A stretch of 52,911 bases of DNA from an uncultured Collinsella sp. (lineage in GTDB: Bacteria; Actinomycetota; Coriobacteriia; Coriobacteriales; Coriobacteriaceae): NCBI GenBank assembly GCA_902490405.1, contig CABUDS010000013.1, forward strand, positions 1-52,911, written 5' to 3'. The notes beneath the pieces are model-generated. The model had not been told where the DNA came from. It searched no databases and saw only the letters and a program-made list of their open reading frames with translations. The translations under genes were made by a program, and so were the position numbers. How positions within the stretch are numbered: the first letter of the stretch is position 1; each line of letters opens with the position of its first letter. This document shows, piece by piece, positions 27,087 to 36,114 of this stretch.

Positions 27087-27325
27087 CCCCGTGGACAAAA
27101 AATGCCAAATATGAGTACTGTTGCCAAGATAGTCACATATATTTTAGGTCAAATAGGCTCTCTAACGATATTTATTATCGATAGAGAGCCTATTTTATTG
27201 GACCTATGAGGAATTACATCATCTAATTTTTGAACAAATGTAGGCTTTCGACACCCATGCGTAGCAAAATTGCTGTTACTAAATTGGTGACAGTACTCAT
27301 ATTTGGCATATTTTGACCACAGGGG
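27087..27325. mobile_element. MITE-like element with about 50-bp terminal inverted repeats
   Basis: The left end (from CCCCGTGG at 27087) and the reverse complement of the right end (CCCCTGTGG, ending 27325) match in about 43 of 51 positions, including a perfect 20-base block ATGCCAAATATGAGTACTGT. The element is about 239 bases and is far more A/T-rich than the flanking genes. A central hairpin (AAATAGGCTCTCTA at 27151 with its complement ending 27195, plus CGATA/TATCG) subdivides it. It contains no transposase. It separates folD from the C69 dipeptidase gene and could also stop transcription in both directions. Target-site duplications could not be resolved. Confidence 0.75.
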
Positions 27326-27407
27326 TTGCCAGCGCCGCGGTTTCGCCCTTTCTGCGCCGAAGCGATACACTGTTATCGTTTGATTTCTTCGCTCAAGGAG
27401 GATGCGC

Positions 27408-28931
27408 ATGCCGTGCACAACGATTTTGGTTGGTAAGAACGCGAGCTACGACGGGTCGACGTTGGTCGCCCGCAACGAGGATTCGTCCAACGGGGTGTTT
27501 GAGCCCAAGCGTATGCGTGTGGTGCATCCCGACGAGCAGCCGCGCGTCTATACGAGCGTCCTGAGTCACCTGACCGTTGAACTGCCCGATAACCCCATGC
27601 GCTACACGAGCGTCCCCGATGTTGTCCCGGGCCACGGCATCTGGGCCGAGGCCGGTTTCAACGAGCTCAATGTGGGCATGTCTGCAACCGAGACGCTCAC
27701 CACCAACGAGCGCGTTCGCGGCGCCGACCCGCTCGTCGACTACGTGCCCGCCAAGGGCAACGAGGACGAGGACGGCTATGTTCCGGCGCAGCCCGGCGGT
27801 CTGGGCGAGGAGGACATGGTGACCCTGGTGCTGCCATATGCCAAATCCGCCCGCGACGGCGTACGCATTCTGGGTGACCTGCTCGAGCGCTATGGCACCT
27901 ACGAGAACAACGGCATCGCCTTTAGCGACGTGGACGAGATCTGGTGGCTCGAGACCGTCGGCGGTCACCACTGGATCGCCAAGCGCGTGCCCGATGACGC
28001 TTATGTGACCATGCCCAACCAGCTGGGTATCGATAGCTTTGACCTGGATGACGCCGAGGGCGCCCAGGCCGATCACATGTGCTCCGCCGACCTGCGCGCT
28101 TGGATGGCCGAGTGGCATCTGGACTTGACGCTGGGCGTTGAGGGCGACGGTCCGGCGACGGTCTTCAACCCGCGCGAGGCCTTTGGCTCGCACAGCGACA
28201 GCGACCATGTCTACAACACGCCGCGCGCGTGGTACATGCAGCGCTGCCTTAACCCCAGCGATGTGTGGGACGGTCCCGAGGCCGACTACACGCCCGAGAG
28301 CGACGATATTCCCTGGAGCCGCGTGCCCGAGCGCAAGGTTACTATCGAGGACATCAAGTACGTGCTTTCGAGCCACTACCAGGGCACGGAGTACGACTGC
28401 TACGGCAGCAAGGGTACGCCCGCCACACGCGGCGCCTATCGTCCCATCGGCATCAACCGCAACAGCCAGCTCGCCGTACTGCAGCTGCGTCCCTATGCGC
28501 AGCCGGCCTACCGCGCCGTGCAGTGGATGGCCTTTGGCTCCAACTCGTTTAACGCGCTGGTTCCGCTGTACGCCAACGTCGAGACCATGCCCGAGTACTA
28601 TGCCGACACGCAGGCTCGCGTGACGTCCGAAAACTTCTACTGGGCCAACCGCCTGATCGGTGCGCTGGCCGACGTTCGCTTCCATGAGTGCGGCCGCGCC
28701 GTGGAGGACTACCAGGAGAAGGTCGGCGGCATGGGCCACAAGCAGATTCACGACGTTGACGCTGTCGTAGCCACGCTGCCCGAGGCCGAAGTGCCCGCCG
28801 AGCTCGCCCGCGCCAACGAGGCCTTTGCCGAGCTCGTGCGCGTGGAGACCGATGCCCTGTTGGGCAAGGTGCTCTACACCACGAGTTGCGCCATGAAGAA
28901 TTCCTTCGCGATGAACGACAACGTGAGGTAG
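27408..28931 (+). CDS. pepD: C69 family dipeptidase
   Basis: This N-terminal nucleophile hydrolase cleaves dipeptides in the cytoplasm. The 507-aa protein starts at ATG 27408 (MPCTTILVGKNASYDGST), chosen because AAGGAGG lies seven bases upstream and Cys3 would become the N-terminal nucleophile after processing; the in-frame ATG at 27402 sits only one base from the ribosome-binding site. ARNEDS, GHGIWAEAGFNELNVGMSATET and DEIWWLETVGGHHW are typical family blocks. It has no signal peptide. The gene stands alone between the MITE-like element and the phasin-like/UbiB-like pair. Confidence 0.9.
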   Translation: MPCTTILVGKNASYDGSTLVARNEDSSNGVFEPKRMRVVHPDEQPRVYTSVLSHLTVELPDNPMRYTSVPDVVPGHGIWAEAGFNELNVGMSATETLTTNERVRGADPLVDYVPAKGNEDEDGYVPAQPGGLGEEDMVTLVLPYAKSARDGVRILGDLLERYGTYENNGIAFSDVDEIWWLETVGGHHWIAKRVPDDAYVTMPNQLGIDSFDLDDAEGAQADHMCSADLRAWMAEWHLDLTLGVEGDGPATVFNPREAFGSHSDSDHVYNTPRAWYMQRCLNPSDVWDGPEADYTPESDDIPWSRVPERKVTIEDIKYVLSSHYQGTEYDCYGSKGTPATRGAYRPIGINRNSQLAVLQLRPYAQPAYRAVQWMAFGSNSFNALVPLYANVETMPEYYADTQARVTSENFYWANRLIGALADVRFHECGRAVEDYQEKVGGMGHKQIHDVDAVVATLPEAEVPAELARANEAFAELVRVETDALLGKVLYTTSCAMKNSFAMNDNVR

Positions 28932-29030
28932 GGATTTCCCGTCGATCGAATAGCGCTAAAACGCTTTGTCGCTTTCACTCAATCTTGGGTACAAGAACGC
29001 CAATGCAGTTGTTTGTGATTGGAGACAACC

Positions 29031-29447
29031 ATGGTTATGAAACTCGATCAGCTTGTTAACGGCGCCATCAACGTGGGCTTTGGCGCTGCCGCCGTTGCTG
29101 TCGAAGGCGGCAAGAAGGTCCTCGACGACCTTAACACCAAAGGCGAGCAGGTCCGCAAGGACACCGCCACCCCCGATATCGCCCGCAGCGTGTCCGACAT
29201 GTTCGAGCAGGCCGGCGGTACCATCTCCGATCTGACCGAGCGCTTGGGCATGCAGGGCGAGACCGCGGCCCAACGCGTGCTCGACGAGCTCATTCTGGCT
29301 CGCGTCCGCGTTATGACCGCGCCCGAGCGTACGGCCTTCCTGGCCCATGTGCGCGACATCGTCGATTCGGTCGAGGACAACGTGACCTCGGTGCCCGTCG
29401 AGTCCGTTGAGCCCGACGATGCGAAGGATACCGAAGAGGCCGAGTAG
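29031..29447 (+). CDS. Phasin-like coiled-coil protein
   Basis: The 138-aa protein starts at ATG 29031 with GGAG seven bases upstream. It has a short hydrophobic N-terminal helix (NGAINVGFGAAAVAVEGG) followed by charged helices (DLTERLGMQGETAAQRVLDEL), and an acidic disordered end. Small proteins of this build often precede UbiB/ABC1 kinase genes in Gram-positive bacteria and are annotated phasin-like; that neighbour relationship is the main reason for the call. The gap to the next gene is eight bases, so the two are an operon. Function unknown. Confidence 0.65.
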   Translation: MVMKLDQLVNGAINVGFGAAAVAVEGGKKVLDDLNTKGEQVRKDTATPDIARSVSDMFEQAGGTISDLTERLGMQGETAAQRVLDELILARVRVMTAPERTAFLAHVRDIVDSVEDNVTSVPVESVEPDDAKDTEEAE

Positions 29448-29455
29448 CAGCGCAG

Positions 29456-31219
29456 ATGGCAGATTCCACCACCGATTACAACAATCTAGATCCCTTGGGT
29501 GACGAGGCGGCGGTTGTCGATGAGGTCGATGCCGCCGTCTCGGGCGCTCGCAAGAAGCCGCGTGCTGTCGATATGGTGCCAGAGGAGCCCGACGCGATGG
29601 CGCCGGACGAGGAATACCAGCTCACGCCGGCGGGTCGTCGCGAACGCATCGGGCAGATTGTTCGCCTGGTCAAAAAGTACCGCGTGTGGGACAACCTCAC
29701 GCCGGTTCGTTTGCGCCGCCTGCTCGAGGAACTCGGCCCCATGTTCGTCAAGATGGGGCAGATTCTGGCCAACCGGTCCGAGATTTTGCCGCAACGCTTT
29801 TGCGACGAGCTGCGTCGTCTGCGCTCCGACGTGGAGCCTGTGCCGTACGAGGTCGTACTCAGTTGTCTGGAAGAAGAATACGGCCTGCGCCTGGGGGAGA
29901 TGTTCGATGCAATCGACCCCAATCCGCTTGGTAGCGCATCGCTCGCGCAGGTGCACCGCGCTCGTCTGGTGACGGGCGAGGACGTGGCCGTCAAGGTACA
30001 GCGCCCCGGTGCGCAACAGGTTATGGCACAGGACATCGATATCATCCGCTCGGTGGTGCGTATCGTTTCCAAGTTCGTCAACACCGATCAATTCGTTGAC
30101 CTGCACGGCGTAGTCGAGGAGTTGTGGACCTCGTTTCGTGAGGAGACCAACTTTTTGGCCGAGGCCAAAAACCTCAACGACTTCTACGAGTTCCATAAGA
30201 GCGTTCATGGCGTGACGTGCCCTAAATCCTATCTGGACCTGTGCACCGAGCACGTGGTGGTTATGGACTACGTCGACGGCATTTCGATCGCCGATCCTGA
30301 ACGCTTGGTGGCCGAGGGCTATGACTTGGAAAAGATCGGTGCCGCAATCGTCGAGGACTACTCGACGCAGGTGCTCGATGACGGCTTTTTCCATGCCGAC
30401 CCGCATGCGGGAAACATCATTCTCAAGGACGGCATCGTTTACTTTATCGACTTGGGCATGGTCGGACGCATGTCGAGTCACGATCGCGGTATCGTCAAGG
30501 ACATGATTTTCGCCGTGGCCGAGGGCGATGTGCCAAAGCTCAAGGATTCGCTCATGCGCTTCGCCGTGACGCGTGGCGACTCGGCTGAGCTCGACCATTC
30601 GGCCTTTTTGTCCGACTTGGACTTTATCGTGGCTGACTTTGCGGGCCTTGACCTGAAGGATCTGGATATCGGCGAGTTTTTGACCTCGCTGTTAAACCTC
30701 GCGCGTAAGAATGATGTTGAGCTGCCGAGCGTGGTGACGATGTTCGCCCGCGGCATGGTGACGCTCGAGGGTTTGCTGACCGAGTATATGCCCAACGTCA
30801 ACATGATTCAGATTATCCAGGCGCACATCAAAAACGAGAAGAGCACCTATGCGCGCGTACGTGATATGGGACGCGATCTTGCCGCGAGCAGCTATCGTGC
30901 GGCAAAAGGTTCGCTCGAGGCAGCCGAGTATCTGGGCTTGGCTTCGCGTATGCTCACGCGCGGCCAGCTTAAGGTGAACACGCAGATCATGAGCAGCGAT
31001 AAGGCGCTGCGACAGCTAGGTGGGATTATCGACCGCATGTCGATGGCTATTGTGATCGCCGGCCTGTTTATCGGTTCGTCGGTGGTGTACTACGCGCGCA
31101 TCGAGCCGGTTGTGTTCGGCATTCCGGTCATTGGCTTTTTGGGCTACGTGAGCGCGCTGGTGCTGGCACTTATGCTGGGCCGCAATATCTGGCTCAACAG
31201 TCACGGCGGCAAGCACTAG
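29456..31219 (+). CDS. ABC1/UbiB-family atypical kinase-like membrane protein
   Basis: UbiB-like proteins have a protein-kinase fold with ATPase activity and help extract or handle hydrophobic lipid intermediates. The 587-aa product shows the KxGQ motif (FVKMGQ, near residue 98), the ATP lysine (AVKVQRPG, about 178), the catalytic loop DPHAGNI (about 315), and the metal-binding DLGMVGR (about 332). Two transmembrane helices near the C-terminus (SMAIVIAGLFIGSSVVYY and VIGFLGYVSALVLALML) anchor it. The preceding phasin-like gene ends eight bases before the ATG. A terminator follows at 31271. Confidence 0.92.
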   Translation: MADSTTDYNNLDPLGDEAAVVDEVDAAVSGARKKPRAVDMVPEEPDAMAPDEEYQLTPAGRRERIGQIVRLVKKYRVWDNLTPVRLRRLLEELGPMFVKMGQILANRSEILPQRFCDELRRLRSDVEPVPYEVVLSCLEEEYGLRLGEMFDAIDPNPLGSASLAQVHRARLVTGEDVAVKVQRPGAQQVMAQDIDIIRSVVRIVSKFVNTDQFVDLHGVVEELWTSFREETNFLAEAKNLNDFYEFHKSVHGVTCPKSYLDLCTEHVVVMDYVDGISIADPERLVAEGYDLEKIGAAIVEDYSTQVLDDGFFHADPHAGNIILKDGIVYFIDLGMVGRMSSHDRGIVKDMIFAVAEGDVPKLKDSLMRFAVTRGDSAELDHSAFLSDLDFIVADFAGLDLKDLDIGEFLTSLLNLARKNDVELPSVVTMFARGMVTLEGLLTEYMPNVNMIQIIQAHIKNEKSTYARVRDMGRDLAASSYRAAKGSLEAAEYLGLASRMLTRGQLKVNTQIMSSDKALRQLGGIIDRMSMAIVIAGLFIGSSVVYYARIEPVVFGIPVIGFLGYVSALVLALMLGRNIWLNSHGGKH

Positions 31220-31270
31220 AGGCTGCGACCGTCACCGTATTTTCCTATCGCAAACAATAGCTTTTACCTT

Positions 31271-31298
31271 GGGCTTCGCCTGCGTGCGAGGCCCTTTT
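31271..31298 (+). terminator. Terminator of the UbiB-like operon
   Basis: GGGCTTCGC (31271-31279) pairs with GCGAGGCCC (31286-31294), one G-U pair, and is followed by TTTT. It insulates the riboswitch locus from the upstream operon. Confidence 0.8.
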
Positions 31299-31326
31299 GC
31301 GTGATACCATACTGACGGTAATAATC

Positions 31327-31506
31327 GATGGCCTAGATGGTGGTGCGGAGACGCACAAATGCGCGGTTTTCCTGCGCGTTTGGGAGAATCGGGGTGGAAG
31401 TCCCCGGCTGTACCAGTAACCGTAATTCCTCTTGGCTCGGGATGTTCGCGTCGCAGATCGGACGGCGCGCCTGAGCCGTTAAGGTTAAGTCGGATCGCCT
31501 CCCATC
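31327..31506 (+). promoter_or_regulatory. Cobalamin riboswitch
   Basis: The conserved core of the cobalamin aptamer is visible: a GGGAGAATC segment (31382) leading to GTGGAAGTCC, then GGCTGTACC and AGTAACCGTAA (to 31425), and a 3' GTTAAGTCGGATCGCC (31484-31499). A closing stem GATGG/CCATC joins 31327-31331 to 31502-31506. Directly after it is a GC hairpin (GCGGC, GTAT, GCCGC at 31519-31532). No T run follows, so control is probably at translation; GGGCTCT (31544) with AGAG-AT-CCC could hide a GGGGGGAAG sequence before ATG 31570. Adenosyl- or other cobalamin binding should lower expression of the two downstream surface genes. Confidence 0.9.
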
Positions 31507-31650
31507 TTGCATGCGGCTGCGGCGTATGCCGCCGGTGTGCATAGGGCTCTGGGGGGAAGAGAGATCCCGATGGGGGAACTCGAGCGCAACATGCGCGATG
31601 ACGTGGGGCAGCCTCAAGGCAACGCTCCAAGTACAGACAGTAGGAGACAA

Positions 31651-34600
31651 ATGGATATGTTTGTGGACGAGCGCCAGCGCGTCTCGCATCGCCGTGGCGC
31701 AATTGCGCGCGGCGTAGCCAAGCGCGGCCTGGTGGCATTCCTGGCCTTCGCGATGGCCTTTGGCACCACGCCGGCTCAGCTGTGGGCCGAGGGCGCCGAG
31801 GGCATTGCCGGGGCTGTGGCTCAGGCTGCGACACCGAGTGAGGGCACGGGGGCTGCGGACGGTGCTGCCGACGGTGTCGTTTCTGAAACCGGCTCTAACG
31901 CGAGCGATGCGTCGGTTAACGATGGCGCTTCGGCGAATGCCGCAGATAGCAACGGCGTAGCGTCGGACGATTCTGCCGCAGTCGAGGCTCCTACTGCTTC
32001 GCCGGATTCATCCGAACAGAACGTCAAAAGTGTTGTAGCCGCTTCCGATGAGGCTGAATCTCAGCCTACCGAAGCCGCAAGCCAAGAGGTCGCGGCCACG
32101 TGCTCCGTCGTCGGCATCGACGCCAAGGGCGCCCAGCAGACCTGGGCCGCCGCGCAGCAGATCGCTCTGAAGGAGGGCTCGACCGCGGCCGACCTCTCCG
32201 AGCAGCTCTTCAGGCAGGCCGGCCTCAAGGCCGACTACGACCCCAACGGCTCCTGGGGCTGGGCGCTCAACTCGATCACGTCGCCCTTCGACGCGGGCCG
32301 CACGCTCGCCTACGACCCGGCGACCGGCGCGTACTGGCAGTTGTTCGTCAACGGCAGCGCCTCCGCGGTCGGCGCCGGCGGCTACACGCTCAAGGACGGC
32401 GACTCCGTCGTCTGGTGCTACTCGAAGTACGGTGACCCCGCGCCCGCCAATCAGATTTCCGTTAGCTGCACCGTTGTCGGCCAGGACGCCTCGGGCGCTC
32501 AGCAGACATGGGCGCAGCCCACGACAGCTTTGGTGGAAGAGGGCACGACCGCTGCTGATCTTTCCGAGCAGGCCTTTAAAAAGGCCGGCATTGGCGCCAA
32601 AACGGGGAAAGGCACGTACGGCTGGTATCTCGAGTCGCTGACTTCACCGTTCAACAAGACCGTGACACTTTCGAGCGAGAAAGTTAACGAAAACACTTGG
32701 AAATTCTGGCAGTTCTTCGTTAACGGTCAGGCGGCCAATGTCGGCGCGGGCAATTACACACTCAAGGCCGGGGACAAGGTTACCTGGGTCTATGGCTTTG
32801 ATGGAACCATGCCCGGCCAGGTTTCCGTTTCAATGGAGATCATCGGTAAGAAGGATGAGAAGGCGCAGCGCTGGACCGATCCTTCGACGCAGGTGTTTGT
32901 CGAGGGCACGACGATCAAGGACGCTTCCGCTGCCTACTTCGATGCCATTGGCATTGAGTCCAAGATGTACGACCAATTTGGTTATTGGGGTGTTCATAGT
33001 CTTGTCTCCCCGCTTGATGGCACCGAGCTGTCGGGTGCATGGTCGTTCTTTGTTAATGGCGTTCCCGGGCCTCAGCTCGATAGCGATTACGTGCTCAAGT
33101 CGGGCGACAAAATCGTCTGGGCTTACGCCCCTGGCGACACCGTTCCTAATCCCGATGAAGTCGTAGTCGATCCGAGCGCTTCGCGCCCGACCGATTGGAA
33201 AGCCGACTGGAGTGGCAATTCCAATGCGGTGGTCAAGAACGTGTCCACGCCTACGGGCACGCTGGCAAGCTCTTGGACGTTCGATTGGAGGGCCTACTCG
33301 GGTGCCACGTATCCCAATGCGAGCGAGCCTATTGTCGTGAACGGCAACGTTTACCTTGCCGTGAACAAGCGTTTGCTTAAGATCGACGCCGAGTCGGGCA
33401 AGGTGCTTGCCGAGTCGAACCTTCAGACTGCGATTGGCTACACCACGCGTCCGATTTATACGAAAGGCTTGGTCATCGTCCCGCTCGACGGCGGTGCGGT
33501 CCAGGCTCTGACGGCCGATACGCTGACGACGGTTTGGGTCACTGACTCTGTGAGCAAATCTGCCCAGTCAAATTCCCAGTTGACGGTCGATGGCAACTAT
33601 CTCTACGTTGGCACCGTTGATGTCGACTATGGAACGAGTACGTACAATAACGGTCATCTGACGCGTATTAATATACTGACCGGCGCTGTTTCTTGGCAGC
33701 ATGTTAATGCTGATGAGGGCTACTACTGGACGAGCGCTACAGTGGGCGACGGCTACATTCTGGTTCCGACGAGTGCAGGTACCGTTGAGATGCTGAGCAA
33801 GTCGACGGGTGATGTGCTCGGCAGCGTTTCGGTTGGTGCCATCGTCAACTCCAGCTGTGTACTGTCCAAAGACGGCAAGCATGCCTATGTGATCTCGCGT
33901 GACGGCAAGCTCCACGTGCTGGCACTGTCGGACGCAAACGCAAGGGCCTCTTCGCGCATTTCCGAAGAACGCGTCATCGATCTTGGTCTTACGGGTTGTG
34001 CCTGCATGCCCACGCTGTATGGCAATAAGCTGATTGTCGGTGGCGAGGTTTCTGTCGGTTCGGCGCTGGCGATTGTCGACCTTGATAATGACTTTGCTAC
34101 GACGTTGGTTTCGTCTGCCGATGGCTCCGTGCTTCCTGCCGGTGGCATTAAGGGCGCACCGCTCGTGAGTGTCCAGGCGGATGACACGTACGTTTATTTC
34201 ACTGTCAACTATGGTGCGACTTCCGACTATGTGAACTACACCTCGGGCGGTGGCGTGTATCGCTACAAGATGGGTGACGCACAGGCGACCGGTGCGTTTA
34301 GCGCGGCGGGACACAACAATTACTGTGACTCGCCGATTGCCTGCGATGCCAAGGGTAACCTCTACTACATCAACGATTCCGGCACGCTTTTCAAGCTGGG
34401 TGGTGGCGTTAAGGTCTCGTTTGAGACTGGCGAGGGTTCTAAGGTCGACTTCCAGACTACGGCCGACGGCAAGCTGGTCAAGCCGGCCGATCCGACGCGC
34501 GATGGCTACACTTTCGGCGGTTGGTTCACCGATGAGGCTTGCACGCAGGCGTATGACTTCAGTACGCCGGTGACGGCCGATCTGACGCTGTATGCCAAGT

Positions 34601-35043
34601 GGACCAAGAATGCTGTTAACCCTGGCGGCAATGGCGGTTCTGGCGCTAATGGTGGCAACGGTGGCGCTGGCAACGGTTCTGGTGCTGGTGCCGGCGCTGG
34701 CACGGGTTCCGGCTCCGGCTCTAAGGGCCAGCAGGCCGGCGGCGCTATCGCCCCGGGTCAGAAGCCGGTGACCAAGACGACGGTGTCGACCAAGACCGAG
34801 ACCAAGGACAACAAGTCTGACAAGAAGGACTCCGATAAGTCCGATAAGAAGGACGAGAAGAAGTCTGACAAGAAGTCCGATTCCAAGTCCGATACGGGTG
34901 CTGCATCCACGACCACTGCTAAGAAGCCCTCTGGTGCTTCCGAGCAGGAGACTGGCACCAACCCGCTCGCCATCGTTGGCGTTGCCGCCGGCGTCATCGG
35001 TCTCGCCATCGTCGGCGTGTTCGTGTTCACCAAACGTCGGTAG
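31651..35043 (+). CDS. Surface protein: three transcobalamin-like DUF4430 domains plus beta-propeller
   Basis: This is a large exported wall protein under a cobalamin riboswitch. The start ATG 31651 has AGGAG five bases upstream; ATG 31570 is an alternative. A signal peptide (LVAFLAFAMAFGTTPAQLWA) leads to a disordered Ser/Ala/Asp region, then three DUF4430 domains at about residues 150-267, 269-385 and 389-494, each with the pattern FVNG, then GxYxLKxGDxVxWxY near its end. A PQQ-like beta-propeller (about 530-920), an InlB-type repeat (YTFGGWFTDEAC, LYAKW), a Gly-rich stretch, a Lys/Asp/Ser linker and a sorting tail (QETGTNPLAIVG, hydrophobic helix, KRR) follow. 1130 aa. DUF4430 is the domain of the transcobalamin C-terminus; with the riboswitch I infer corrinoid binding. 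Domain 1 has unusually GC-rich third positions. Confidence 0.85.
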   Translation: MDMFVDERQRVSHRRGAIARGVAKRGLVAFLAFAMAFGTTPAQLWAEGAEGIAGAVAQAATPSEGTGAADGAADGVVSETGSNASDASVNDGASANAADSNGVASDDSAAVEAPTASPDSSEQNVKSVVAASDEAESQPTEAASQEVAATCSVVGIDAKGAQQTWAAAQQIALKEGSTAADLSEQLFRQAGLKADYDPNGSWGWALNSITSPFDAGRTLAYDPATGAYWQLFVNGSASAVGAGGYTLKDGDSVVWCYSKYGDPAPANQISVSCTVVGQDASGAQQTWAQPTTALVEEGTTAADLSEQAFKKAGIGAKTGKGTYGWYLESLTSPFNKTVTLSSEKVNENTWKFWQFFVNGQAANVGAGNYTLKAGDKVTWVYGFDGTMPGQVSVSMEIIGKKDEKAQRWTDPSTQVFVEGTTIKDASAAYFDAIGIESKMYDQFGYWGVHSLVSPLDGTELSGAWSFFVNGVPGPQLDSDYVLKSGDKIVWAYAPGDTVPNPDEVVVDPSASRPTDWKADWSGNSNAVVKNVSTPTGTLASSWTFDWRAYSGATYPNASEPIVVNGNVYLAVNKRLLKIDAESGKVLAESNLQTAIGYTTRPIYTKGLVIVPLDGGAVQALTADTLTTVWVTDSVSKSAQSNSQLTVDGNYLYVGTVDVDYGTSTYNNGHLTRINILTGAVSWQHVNADEGYYWTSATVGDGYILVPTSAGTVEMLSKSTGDVLGSVSVGAIVNSSCVLSKDGKHAYVISRDGKLHVLALSDANARASSRISEERVIDLGLTGCACMPTLYGNKLIVGGEVSVGSALAIVDLDNDFATTLVSSADGSVLPAGGIKGAPLVSVQADDTYVYFTVNYGATSDYVNYTSGGGVYRYKMGDAQATGAFSAAGHNNYCDSPIACDAKGNLYYINDSGTLFKLGGGVKVSFETGEGSKVDFQTTADGKLVKPADPTRDGYTFGGWFTDEACTQAYDFSTPVTADLTLYAKWTKNAVNPGGNGGSGANGGNGGAGNGSGAGAGAGTGSGSGSKGQQAGGAIAPGQKPVTKTTVSTKTETKDNKSDKKDSDKSDKKDEKKSDKKSDSKSDTGAASTTTAKKPSGASEQETGTNPLAIVGVAAGVIGLAIVGVFVFTKRR

Positions 35044-35052
35044 GTGAGGGCT

Positions 35053-35955
35053 GTGTCCAATAAATCCAAGGACGCTGACCCCAAGCAACCAGATTCCTCG
35101 TTCATTCAGTTCGACGAAGCAAAGCAACAGGGCGCCGCTTCGGCGGCGTCCGCCCCTCGTCGTAAGACGCTCCTCGGCGTCCTGACTGCCGCGTGCACCA
35201 TTCTGATCGTCGTCTCGCTGGGTTTCGTCCATCCTTCCGCAAGCGGTGCCTGGTCCATCGACTGGATCATTCAGACCGTGACGGGGGAGAGCGTCGTCAC
35301 CAAGGACACCAAGGTGTCTGGCTCGACTATGACTTCGGGCGAGGCCAGTTCCGAGGACTCCAGGTCATCGAATGATGCAAAAGACGAGTCCAAGGGTTCG
35401 AACGACGGCAAGGACGATTCCGAGTCTTCAAACAAGGAATCGGACAAGAACTCGGATAGCAAGAAGTCCGATGGTCAGGACGGCAAGAAGTCTGGCGATA
35501 AATCCGCTGCCCAAAATACGGGAGCCGGTGATACTTCCAATGCGTCTGGCGGTGCTTCTTCGGGCGGTGGTCAGTCGTCTGATGGAGCCTCATCCTCTAA
35601 TGGTGGAAACGCCTCCTCGGGCGGCCAGAGCGGCTCGCAGGAGTCCAGCTACGTAACAGTGACGGTTTCGGTCACATCGAGCGCCGTGGGCAATCCTGTG
35701 TCTTCTGGTGGCACCTTTACCTTTAACGAAGGCGCTACCGTCTACGATGCCCTGTGCGCGCTGGGCCTTTCTGTCAGCGCACATGGCTCGTCGTACGGCA
35801 CGTATGTTTCTGCGATTGGTGGTTTGGCCGAGAAACAGTACGGCGGCACGAGTGGCTGGATGTACTCCGTCAACGGCTCAACGCCCATGACGGCCTGCAG
35901 CAACTACGTTCTCTCCAACGGCGACAACGTGGTCTGGTATTACGTTACAGGCTAG
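35053..35955 (+). CDS. Membrane-anchored DUF4430 (transcobalamin-like) protein
   Basis: The 300-aa protein begins at a GTG (35053, with GTGAGG just upstream; GTG 35044 directly abuts the previous stop and lacks a ribosome-binding site). It has one N-terminal membrane helix (LLGVLTAACTILIVVSLGFV, about 38-57), a long Asp/Ser/Lys/Gly-rich linker (about 85-198), and one DUF4430 domain (about 200-300) with GATVYDALCALG, GWMYSVNG and NYVLSNGDNVVWYYV. It is ten bases from the preceding gene and shares its riboswitch. I infer that it passes or retains corrinoid between the wall protein and a membrane transporter not seen here. Confidence 0.85.
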   Translation: MSNKSKDADPKQPDSSFIQFDEAKQQGAASAASAPRRKTLLGVLTAACTILIVVSLGFVHPSASGAWSIDWIIQTVTGESVVTKDTKVSGSTMTSGEASSEDSRSSNDAKDESKGSNDGKDDSESSNKESDKNSDSKKSDGQDGKKSGDKSAAQNTGAGDTSNASGGASSGGGQSSDGASSSNGGNASSGGQSGSQESSYVTVTVSVTSSAVGNPVSSGGTFTFNEGATVYDALCALGLSVSAHGSSYGTYVSAIGGLAEKQYGGTSGWMYSVNGSTPMTACSNYVLSNGDNVVWYYVTG

Positions 35956-35977
35956 AGGCCTCGACATAGCGCGCCAG

Positions 35978-36015
35978 ACGGGCGGTTCGGACAAACATCC
36001 GGGCCGCCCGTTTTT
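35978..36015 (+). terminator. Terminator of the riboswitch operon
   Basis: ACGGGCGG with TTCGGA pairs with TCCGGG and CCGCCCGT (two G-U pairs), loop CAAACA, followed by T5. Confidence 0.9.
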
Positions 36016-36052
36016 CATGCGAATGGGATTGGGTTGCCGGGTCTCTCGGCAA

Positions 36053-36088
36053 ACAAAAAACCGGTTGGAATGGGAATTCCAACCGGTT
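36053..36088 (-). terminator. Terminator of the GtrA-like gene
   Basis: A perfect 13-bp stem (AACCGGTTGGAAT 36059-36071 with ATTCCAACCGGTT 36076-36088) is followed on the minus strand by a T run at 36053-36058. Confidence 0.9.
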
Positions 36089-36114
36089 ATACATTCAAGC
36101 AAATGGCGAATCGA

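Noticed and set aside
27149..27418. 89-aa minus-strand frame spanning the MITE-like element
   Set aside because: It runs through the terminal inverted repeat and central hairpin; no ribosome-binding site or family sequence, so structure explains it.
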